Assembly (NCBI GenBank): GCA_937896235.1
Contig: CALBMX010000100.1
Location: 23,179 to 87,178 of the forward strand
Length of the DNA: 64,000 bases
Source of the DNA: an uncultured bacterium
GTDB lineage: Bacteria; Planctomycetota; UBA1135; GCA-002686595
Direction of reading: 5' to 3'
Shown here: positions 17,477 to 25,700 of the stretch, in pieces
Position numbering within the stretch: position 1 is the stretch's first letter
Layout of the letters: each line of letters opens with the position of its first letter
Notes under the pieces: model-generated
Told to the model about the DNA's origin: nothing
Seen by the model: only the letters and a program-made list of their open reading frames with translations
Databases searched by the model: none
Position numbers and translations under genes: made by a program

Positions 17477-18934
17477 CTACTTGGAGGCGCGCTCCAAAAT
17501 AGAAGTTGTCGAGCGGCCTTCGAGCAAAGGAGCCAACACGACGCGACCGCCGTGTTTCACGACCCACTCTGTGCCGACGACACCCTTGTCGCGCCAATCC
17601 TCTCCCTTGACCAGCACGTCGGGTGTGATGCGCTCGATAATATTTGCGGGCGTATCCTCTTCGAAGTCGACCACAGCATCCACCATTTCAAGGGCGGCGA
17701 GCACTTCGAGGCGATCTTCCATCGGATTCACGGGGCGGGTCTCCCCCTTCAGCCTGCGCACGCTCGCATCACTATTTACGCCGACGATCAGCACATCACC
17801 CTGGCTTCGCGAAAAGCGTAAATACCGCACGTGACCCGCGTGGATGACGTCAAAACAGCCATTCGTAAAGACGATACGACGGCCCTCCGAGCGCCACTCC
17901 GCTAGCTGAACATCGAGATCCGCCGTAGCGTCGAGCACCTTGCCCACATTCTCCCGCCGGCGACCAAGAGCCGCAAAGAGCTCCGAGCGTGTGACCGCCG
18001 CAGCTCCCGCGCGCCCCACAACGATGCCTGCGGCGTGGTTGGCAAGCTCGACAGCTTGGCCGAGGGCAAGTCCGTCCCCCAGTCCAAGTGCGAGATGAGC
18101 GATCACCGTATCTCCGGCACCGACGACGTCGAAGACCTTTTTCGCCTCGGTCGGAGTGCGGTGCTCTTTGCCATCCTTCGTGCGCCAAAAGATGCCCTCG
18201 GGACCTAGCGTAATCACGATGCTATCCAAGCCAGCCGCAGCGATTAGCTCGTCTGCGGCTTCGGGCAGGTCCGTCAATTGGGGCAGGGGGCGACCAAGTG
18301 CCTCTTCCGCTTCTTTACGGTTCGGCGTCACTAGCGTCGCGCCTTGGTAGCGCGAGAAATCATTGCCTTTAGGATCGACAAGGACCGGAACGTTGCGCGC
18401 TCTCGCCGCGCTGATAACCGCGCTGATCACACGCTCGCACAGTAGTCCTTTTCCATAGTCGGACAGGATCACCGCATCGGCTTTGGCAATGCAGCCCGGC
18501 AGCTTCGCCAAGAGATCGGCTAAGCCTTTTTCTCCGAGTGCGCGTGTCTCCTCCCAGTCCACTCGCAACATCTGATTGACCCCCGAAACCAAGCGGGTCT
18601 TCTCGGTGGTCATGCGGTTCTCTTCCGTGAAGATCCCCGACGTCTCCACGCCGATCTCCTGAAGCATGTGAATCAAGCGAACTCCGCGCTTGTCCTCACC
18701 GACCACCGACAGGACCTCCACCTCGGCTTCCATCGAGCGAAGATTCGCACACACGTTCCCAGCTCCTCCGAGGCGAGTCTCTTCGTGGCGCGCCTCAAGG
18801 ACAGCGATAGGCGCTTCGGGAGAGATACGATTCACCGCGCCGCTGATGTAGCGGTCGAGGATAAGGTCGCCGACGATGAGCACGCGTGGGCGCCCTAATT
18901 CGTTCAGGATTGCTGAGAGCTCTTTATTCTTCAT
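17477..18934 (-). CDS. hldE: bifunctional heptose-7-phosphate kinase / heptose-1-phosphate adenylyltransferase
   Basis: A 485-residue protein of normal HldE (RfaE) length. Residues about 1-320 form a PfkB-type kinase: VGDLILDRYISG, the GGAGNV substrate motif and DVVGAGDTVIAH with the catalytic aspartate. Residues about 345-485 form the nucleotidyltransferase, with FTNGCFDVIHAGHVRYL (HxGH) and GVNSDASVRRLKGETRP. It makes ADP-D-glycero-beta-D-manno-heptose from heptose 7-phosphate, with a GmhB phosphatase acting between the two steps (not seen here). It lies 27 bp downstream of hldD. Start ATG at 18934. Confidence 0.95.
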   Translation of the reverse strand: MKNKELSAILNELGRPRVLIVGDLILDRYISGAVNRISPEAPIAVLEARHEETRLGGAGNVCANLRSMEAEVEVLSVVGEDKRGVRLIHMLQEIGVETSGIFTEENRMTTEKTRLVSGVNQMLRVDWEETRALGEKGLADLLAKLPGCIAKADAVILSDYGKGLLCERVISAVISAARARNVPVLVDPKGNDFSRYQGATLVTPNRKEAEEALGRPLPQLTDLPEAADELIAAAGLDSIVITLGPEGIFWRTKDGKEHRTPTEAKKVFDVVGAGDTVIAHLALGLGDGLALGQAVELANHAAGIVVGRAGAAAVTRSELFAALGRRRENVGKVLDATADLDVQLAEWRSEGRRIVFTNGCFDVIHAGHVRYLRFSRSQGDVLIVGVNSDASVRRLKGETRPVNPMEDRLEVLAALEMVDAVVDFEEDTPANIIERITPDVLVKGEDWRDKGVVGTEWVVKHGGRVVLAPLLEGRSTTSILERASK

Positions 18935-18961
18935 TTTGCGAATAGGATCCGTATTCGAGAC

Positions 18962-19918
18962 TTATTCTGACCGCAGGTATAACCCGCCGGTTTGGTTTAG
19001 CCGCTCGACATAGCTAGTCACGCCCGCCTCGAGCGTCAGAAACTCGTGCTGGCAACCCACTGCGCGTAGGCGCGTCAAGTCGGCGCAAGTGTACGCTTGG
19101 TACTTGCCTTCGAGTGCTGCGGGGAAAGGGACAGTCGCCACCTTTGCGGTGCCTCCCGTGCCGTCCACAACCAGCTTCGCAAGATCCGAGAACGAGCGCG
19201 CCTTCCCCGTACCGCAGTTGTAGACGCCCGACACTTGTGGGTTCTCAAGTAGCCACAGGTTCATCGCAACGACGTCGTCAACGTGAATAAAGTCGCGTAC
19301 GAACTCCTCCGAACCCTCGAACAAGTTCAGCTCGCCCTTCTCGGCGATCTGCTTGTGAAAGTGGAAGATCACAGACGCCATGCGGCCCTTGTGATTCTCT
19401 TGCGGACCGAAGACGTTGAAGTAGCGCAAACCTGCCACCTGACTCTCAACATCGGGCAGGAGGCGCCGCACGTATTGGTCGAACAGGAACTTTGAATAGG
19501 CATAGACATTCAAGGGTGCCTCGCAGGAGACGTGCTCCTCAAAGCCGCGCTCCCCATCACCATAAACCGAGGCAGAAGAGGCGTAGAAAAAAGGCGTCTC
19601 CGTATCTAGGCAAGCGTGCAGGGTCTCCTTTGATGACTCGAAGTTCGCCTCCATCATGTAGCGCCCGTTCGCCTCCATCGTGTCCGAGCACGCACCTTGG
19701 TGAAACACGGCCTCTGCACCATCTTCGAGAAGCGAGCTCCACGAACCCTGCAGGTCTCGCCAATCGATAAAGTCGGCAAAGTTGAGCGAGTTCAGCCCAA
19801 GGTGCTTCTCGCCATTTTCGAGGTCGTCGACAATGATGATGTCATCAATGCCTTCGCGGTTTAGGCCGCGGACCAGGTTGCTGCCGATGAAGCCGGCGCC
19901 GCCGGTGACGATGTACAT
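18962..19918 (-). CDS. hldD: ADP-L-glycero-D-manno-heptose 6-epimerase
   Basis: A 318-residue extended short-chain dehydrogenase. The NADP-binding motif is VTGGAGFIGSNLVRGL, the catalytic serine region is YASSASVYGDG and the YxxxK pair is YAYSKFLFD. LRYFNVFGPQE and FEGSEEFVRDFIHVDDVV are characteristic of RfaD/HldD. It epimerises ADP-heptose to the form used by heptosyltransferases. The open frame extends to 19987, but the ATG at 19918 (MYIVTGG) places the Rossmann strand at the N-terminus, as in the family. It heads the heptose operon and directly precedes hldE. Confidence 0.95.
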   Translation of the reverse strand: MYIVTGGAGFIGSNLVRGLNREGIDDIIIVDDLENGEKHLGLNSLNFADFIDWRDLQGSWSSLLEDGAEAVFHQGACSDTMEANGRYMMEANFESSKETLHACLDTETPFFYASSASVYGDGERGFEEHVSCEAPLNVYAYSKFLFDQYVRRLLPDVESQVAGLRYFNVFGPQENHKGRMASVIFHFHKQIAEKGELNLFEGSEEFVRDFIHVDDVVAMNLWLLENPQVSGVYNCGTGKARSFSDLAKLVVDGTGGTAKVATVPFPAALEGKYQAYTCADLTRLRAVGCQHEFLTLEAGVTSYVERLNQTGGLYLRSE

Positions 19919-20240
19919 AACGGGATTGGTGAGGGTAACTAGGGAACGAGAGGCGCACAGGATAGGCGAAAGGGGCCGCGCGCGCACCTCTCGAACAGAT
20001 CCAAGCTCGTTGCCACCCGCGCAGACAACTGGAGATCGCTACGGGCACCCTCTGTAGAATCATTGCGGCCGGCTAAATAAAGTCGAAAATGACCCGTCCG
20101 TGACCATTCCTTTGCACTCAACGATAAGATTGCTTCCACGTAGGAGGCGCAAATAAGGGCGAAGGTGCATTCGAGGATGTAGCTGGCTCCCCAAATGGCA
20201 GTCTCCAGCTCCATTTCCCCCTGCACCACGGCTCTACACC
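19919..20240. other. divergent intergenic region, no gene
   Basis: This 322-bp region lies between hldD (minus) and the exported duplicated-domain protein (plus). It must contain both promoters. I see no credible coding frame, RNA motif or clear consensus promoter hexamers in it. Confidence 0.4.
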
Positions 20241-21824
20241 ATGGCCATCTCCAAATTGCTCGGCGCCATCGCAGCCGCAGCCTTTGCCCTTATATCGGCA
20301 AATCCCGTTCTCGCCAGTACTTTAGGCGGCCCCAACGACCCCGTTGTAACGCTTAGCAAAACCCTCTACCAAGTTTCCGAGACTGGCGACATCACCATCA
20401 CAGGTGTGCCCGGCCACCAAGTCTGGCTTTTGACGGACAAACACGCCAAAACTACCGTGATCCCGACCCTGGGTACTTTTGCCCTTGAGCTCGGTACCAC
20501 GTTCATGATCACCCCCATGGGGTTCATTCCCCCCACAGGTAAGATCACGGCTGTATTCACCGCGGATTGTGATTCACTGGCCTCCCAAACCCCCACGTTT
20601 GTTCAAGCCGTAAGTATGGATCCCAACCAGGGCCTTCCGCTTTATGTCTCGAACTTGGACGTCGTGCGTATGGCCAAGGGCGACGAGTGTTTCAACTGCC
20701 CCAAAACACCGATTGCCGACCCCACTTTTGGTGTCACACTCGGTGGGACGGCGGTTTACTTGCCTGGAATCGGCACTGACTTCGAGTTCGCCCCAGGCGC
20801 CGTTTTCTCTGAGTACGGCGATGGCACCGCGCGCCTCACAGGGGAAATCGTTCGCCAGTCGGTCCCCAGCGAACGCTTCCTCTTCGACACTCTATTCCAG
20901 GGCCGTATCGGTTCGGCCGAGCCCAACTACCCACCGCCAACCAGCCCTAAATTAGAGCTCGCACCATCGGCTTACTACAGCCTTGGCGGGCCGATTGACA
21001 CAGACACTTGGCACTACTACCCGACGTTCACGGGGCTCCTCATTGGCCTCGACGACTTCCAAGGTGGCATCATCAATATCGGTCGCATGGGCCCCTCCTT
21101 CCAGGTCGGCGAAGGCGCGAACGGCAAGGACATCACCTACGGCGGTTCCGCATGGATGACTGTTGGTATCGTCACGCAGCCCACCTCCACCACCTGGAGC
21201 TCCAGCGGCGGCGGCGACATCAACATTTCGATTGGCGATTGTCCTGCACTTGGCAACCCGCTTTGCGCAACCGCTGCTCCCGTGGACGCGCAGTCTCCCC
21301 AGCCGGGTCTTGCACCGCACGCCTTGGTGATGTTCCAAATGGGCGGCAAGTTCCTCTTCGCCGGCAGCGGCGGCGAATTCACTGAGTTCCCGGACGGCAG
21401 CGCCCGCCTGCAAGGCCTTTTGGTTCACGAGACGGATGCCACACTGCAGTGGAACATCGATGTCACTTTCACCGGTCGCATCGACGCAGGCGACCCCGCC
21501 AACCCGCCCGCCGGTAGCCCGAAGCTCGAGCTGTTTCCCACCGCATACATCTGGAACGGCGGCCCGATCGATCCCGCCTCTTGGCACTACTACACAGACT
21601 TCTCCGGAACTCTGAAGGGTAGCGCGTCCTTGTTAGGCGCCGACGTTTTGGTGACTCGCCGTGGCCCCGCCTTCCAAGTCGGAGACGGTGCAAGTGGCAA
21701 GAACATCAACTTCGGCGGCTCGGCATGGACTTGGTTCGACGTGATCAACCAGCCTCTCTCAGGCCCAGCACTCCCGGTTCACACCGATGGCGACATCAAC
21801 GTGAATTTTGTGCCTTGCCCCTAG
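20241..21824 (+). CDS. exported protein with internal domain duplication, unknown function
   Basis: A 527-residue protein that begins with a Sec-type signal peptide (MAISKLLGAIAAAAFALI, cleavage near VLAS). Two similar modules follow, each with the conserved series SPKLEL, GGPID, WHYY, RxGPxFQVGxGAxGK and FGGSAW/YGGSAW, at about residues 160-330 and 360-520. No catalytic motif or family was recognised. The low lysine, high glycine/proline/aromatic composition suits a beta-rich extracellular protein. The gene stands alone and ends 21 bp before a strong terminator hairpin. Confidence 0.8.
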   Translation: MAISKLLGAIAAAAFALISANPVLASTLGGPNDPVVTLSKTLYQVSETGDITITGVPGHQVWLLTDKHAKTTVIPTLGTFALELGTTFMITPMGFIPPTGKITAVFTADCDSLASQTPTFVQAVSMDPNQGLPLYVSNLDVVRMAKGDECFNCPKTPIADPTFGVTLGGTAVYLPGIGTDFEFAPGAVFSEYGDGTARLTGEIVRQSVPSERFLFDTLFQGRIGSAEPNYPPPTSPKLELAPSAYYSLGGPIDTDTWHYYPTFTGLLIGLDDFQGGIINIGRMGPSFQVGEGANGKDITYGGSAWMTVGIVTQPTSTTWSSSGGGDINISIGDCPALGNPLCATAAPVDAQSPQPGLAPHALVMFQMGGKFLFAGSGGEFTEFPDGSARLQGLLVHETDATLQWNIDVTFTGRIDAGDPANPPAGSPKLELFPTAYIWNGGPIDPASWHYYTDFSGTLKGSASLLGADVLVTRRGPAFQVGDGASGKNINFGGSAWTWFDVINQPLSGPALPVHTDGDINVNFVPCP

Positions 21825-21845
21825 GCACAAGTTAGAGGCATAACG

Positions 21846-21889
21846 AAGCGGGCCCGCCGCTCTCCCCAGGGAGAGCGGCGGGCCCGCTT
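21846..21889. terminator. bidirectional terminator hairpin
   Basis: A perfect 20-bp GC-rich inverted repeat (21846-21865 with 21870-21889, 4-base loop CCAG) flanked by AA and TT. It sits between two convergent genes, the exported duplicated-domain protein and the ArsC-like gene, and can serve both strands. The T-tract is very short, so it would act mainly through hairpin strength. Confidence 0.85.
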
Positions 21890-21914
21890 GTTGATGGCGA
21901 GTCCCGAAGCCGGG

Positions 21915-22328
21915 TCAGGACTGGAAGAGCTCAAGAACATGGATGGGAGGCCGCCCTATGCGTGCCCCTGTGGCTGTGAGGACAATGGGCCTCTCCATAA
22001 GGATCGGATCTTTTGCCATCGCTGCAAAAAAAGCTTCGCTCCCCGCGTTGGCGTCGAGTCCCGCTAGCGCGTATTCGGCTTGCCCGCTGCGAACCCACTC
22101 CCGCACCGGTCGATCAAGGCGCGCGGCAACCACGGCCAGCTCGTCTTCGGTCAGCGGGTCTTCCATGTAAAGACGCACCCCAAACGAAATCCCCGCTTGC
22201 TCCAGTACGGCCTTGGTCGCACGGCTTTTCGAACAGCCCGGGTTGTGTAACAAGAGCACCTCACCTTCTGCAGTGGGAATGCCAAGGGGGGACTCATTGC
22301 CAGAGGTCTCGTTACTAGGGGTCTTCAT
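21915..22328 (-). CDS. ArsC/Spx family arsenate reductase-like protein
   Basis: A 137-residue thioredoxin-fold protein. The catalytic region is LLLHNPGCSKSRAT, with the ArsC nucleophile cysteine in NPGCSKSR, and the C-terminus RPIVLTATGARIGRPP matches the arginine-bearing loop of glutaredoxin-coupled arsenate reductases. It may reduce arsenate, or act as a YffB/Spx-like protein. The frame is open to 22409, but the ATG at 22328 gives the normal family length; the extra N-terminal residues look non-coding. No other arsenic-resistance gene is nearby. Confidence 0.85.
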   Translation of the reverse strand: MKTPSNETSGNESPLGIPTAEGEVLLLHNPGCSKSRATKAVLEQAGISFGVRLYMEDPLTEDELAVVAARLDRPVREWVRSGQAEYALAGLDANAGSEAFFAAMAKDPILMERPIVLTATGARIGRPPIHVLELFQS

Positions 22329-22398
22329 GTCGGACAAGATTACTAGAATAGAGTCACTCGAACCACCTCCTATCGCCCGCATTCGGGCACGCCTCCCC

Positions 22399-22770
22399 AT
22401 GACCCCCAAAGTGAAAGTCCTACTTGCCGCCGCACTGCTTAGCCTCGCCTCTTGCGCAACGACCCATACCCACTCGGCGAACTACAACGGTGTTCCCGGG
22501 CTGCGAGGCGAGGCAGTCGAATACCAATCCACAACAAAATACGCGATGCATTTCCTGTTCGTTTTTGGAGTTTTTGGTGACGCCAGCCAGACTGCCTCGG
22601 TGGACGCTTTCACGGAGGAGGCGAGCTCGCGCGGTGCAAAACGAGTGCACATCACCCAGACAGAAAGCACCACCTACTGGTACATATTCCCTCCGCTATC
22701 GTTCTTCATCCACCCCGTCGCCTACACGGTCTATGGTGAAGTGGAAGGCACGGTTGTGGGCGGGGACTAA
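22399..22770 (+). CDS. small lipoprotein, unknown function
   Basis: A 123-residue protein starting MTPKVKVLLAAALLSLASC, a textbook lipoprotein signal with lipobox LASC. The mature part has a central hydrophobic segment and aromatic-rich stretch (YWYIFPPLSFFIHP) and no recognised domain. The frame is open further upstream, but only this start yields a signal peptide. It stops within the convergent AsmA-like gene's last codons (4-bp overlap). Function unknown. Confidence 0.72.
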   Translation: MTPKVKVLLAAALLSLASCATTHTHSANYNGVPGLRGEAVEYQSTTKYAMHFLFVFGVFGDASQTASVDAFTEEASSRGAKRVHITQTESTTYWYIFPPLSFFIHPVAYTVYGEVEGTVVGGD

Positions 22771-25700
22771 CGGGCGGGGATCGCGAACACACGACCACCG
22801 CCATCAAACTCAGGCTCGCTAAAGCGGGGTCGCCGCAGCCGAACACGAGTGCCGATAGAGGGGATCGGTAGCGCCCGAAGAGCTGCGCGAACAGCCTCCA
22901 ATCGCTGCTGAGCGATCAGAAGAGCAGCCACCTTCATGCGCCTCTCAGAGCGACGCTCAGCGCCTGGGCGAAGGAACTCCAAGACTGCGTCAATCGTGTC
23001 TTCGATGCGCCCAAGGTCAGCGTCTAGGTTCGTTAGAGTCCAGCGGCCCCCCTCGACCGCCACCAAATCCCCAAGCGCATAAGCGGTCCGAAGCTGCGCC
23101 GCAACCTCGTCGCGCTCATTCCTAATTTGGTCCCGCTCACTTCGCAAGGCACGACTAAGCTCGACACACGCCGCTGGATCTGGGTTCGCCAAAAGGTCTA
23201 ACCGCACAAGGTCCGCCCTTCCGAAAGCGTGTTGCAAATCAATTTTGATAAGGGCATCCTCGCGAAGAAGCTTAAGAACGGGTGCGAGCTCCCCGAGTAG
23301 GTCGGCACTTTGCAGAGACTCCGTCGCACCGGCAAGGAAAGTCACCCCATAAACTTCGTCAGGGAGCTCGATGGGCTCGGAATCAAAGAGTCCGGTGATA
23401 TCGAGCACGCCCCCAATTAGGCGCATCGGCGAAGACGCAATCGCCTCACCAATAATCAGCCCGAGAGTCGTCGCAATCGCAGAGCTCAGCCCCTCTGCGC
23501 CCTCCTCACCTACATTGAAATGCAACTTGACCTCCTGATCACCATTCTCATTCCGCAACAAGAACAACACGGTATCCAACGGAGCAGGAAGCTTTAGGTA
23601 CGTTGAAATCGGCCCGCCTGGAGGCTCGGAGAGAGACAGATACGATGCGGTCACCTGCGTGTCCACAGACGCGCCACGCTCACCCAAGAAGCGTACGTCC
23701 ACACCAAGGTCAACCACACCATCGCCAATGTCTACGCCGCTAGCGAGGGCGAGTCCGCGATAGTTGGGTAACTCGACTCCGGCCACCTCAAGTTGCAGCC
23801 AACCTTTTGGCGCTGGGAAGAGGGTGACCTTCGCGGTGGCCTCAAGTGCCGAGAACGCACGCCTTGGTTCCATTTCGAAGTCGCCGCCGGCCAACGAGAG
23901 AAGGTCGACGGCGGCCCCCATAACGCCAAGCAACAGGTTGTCCTCCTCATGTCGCGCCCGCAGGGAGATGGGAGCAGCTTGGGCGAAGAGTTCGAGGCGC
24001 AGGGGAAGTGGCTCTGTAAGCGCACGCGAATTGAAGCCCGAAATCACGACGTCCAAATCGTCAAGGGGCAGCACCATAGGAGGTGTCACCGTCTCGTCGC
24101 GAAACTCCAGGTCTGCGCCAGAGATGAAGATTCGATCGACCCTTAGCTCGGCCTTCGGCGAGGTGCTTGGGGACTCGGGGATAGGTGCCGAAGCGCCCAT
24201 TTCACCGTCCTTGGAAGCGAGCGAGGCCGAGGCATCTTCGGCCACTGCGTCCTCGGTATTTTTAAGGGTCAGGCCCAGGAGATGTGCTCCCTCAGCGTCG
24301 CGCGTCACGAAGCCGACGGGGTGAACAAGCTCAAGGGAGTTCAGATGGATTTGCCCTGTGCGGAGGGACATGTTCGCAAGGTCGGCCACAAGTGTGTCAA
24401 AGCCGAGCAAGACACGCCCATCTTTGACCGCTCGAAAGGCGACGTCTTGCAGCTCGAGCTGCCCGCCAAAGCCAGCGCTAAAGTCGAGATCGAGAGGGCC
24501 GCGCCGACGAACGGAGAGAACGCTATCAAGGCGTCCTGAAAATTCACCACCCACAAGCTCCTGACCGTCGATTGCCTCTTGGAGCGCAGGCACGAGCTCC
24601 AAGAGCCCTTGACCAGATAAACCACCAAGCACCCAGGCCAACTTGAGCTCGGGATCGACGGCAAAAGGCTTGATGTCTATCCAGGCGGAGATCTCTGCAG
24701 CAACCGGAAGTGCATGCCCCGCGAGCTCAAGTTCAAGTGCTGGGTAGAGGGCATCTTCGGGGCCCCGTGCCTCCTCCTCCAAGTCCCGGGTCCAGGAGCT
24801 GCGGTTTCGCAAGCTGAACTGAAGATCAAGTGGCGCTGCGCCGGGCGTTGAGAAATCCTGGAAGCCAAGATGCTCCACCGCGATCTCCACCACCCCGACA
24901 TGCACCTTGGGAAGGTCGACAAAGTATGGAATGGAGCCCGGCACGACCTGCGTGTTGACGGCCTGATCTTGTCCAGAGGCTGGAAGTTCGGCATGCGGTT
25001 CTTTGGCGGCAGCCAACAAGAAACCGGGAACGACCATGGTCCCATCTTCCCTCTTTGAAACATCCAGCTGAATGCCCGTCACAGCTGCCTCTTCCAAGGA
25101 GATGCCCTCCGGCGAAAGTTGGGATGCGTGAAGCGCGAAGCGCTCGATTCGAGCCAGCTCGACTCCACCTTCCGCAAGAACAAGCGGTCCTAGCTCGGCG
25201 TCCAGGGCGGTCGTCTCGGAGGAGACAACCCCGAAGGAGAACGGCAATCCAAGGGATCCATCGGAGAGCGTACAAGCCACTCCCTCGGGCATGTAAGAGG
25301 CGAGCCCGTCACCGCGAATCCCACTCAGGCGAATCGTCCCCCTCCCATTGGGAGCAGCTGGGTCCGCTGTGACTTCGAGCTCGACGCCGAGCTGGTCAAC
25401 GAGACCTTGTGCAACCGCATCCACCTTGAGGGTGAGCGGTCTTGGCTTTGCGCCGCCGGTTAGGGTTCCCAAGGTCTGGAATGGGCTGATCTGGGCGGAG
25501 AGACGGAGTTGACTCTCCACGACTGGCTGAACGGCTTCGTCGCGCCAGCTCACCACAACGTCCTGAACGCGGACACCGCCGCTCTCCATTCGAAGCGCTG
25601 GTCCTGGAATGCTGGGGCCGGTAACCGGCTCAACGGAAGCCGCTAGATCCACAGGCGCCATGCGATTCAGAGGGCCCCCCATTCGCAGTCCAAAGAGGGA

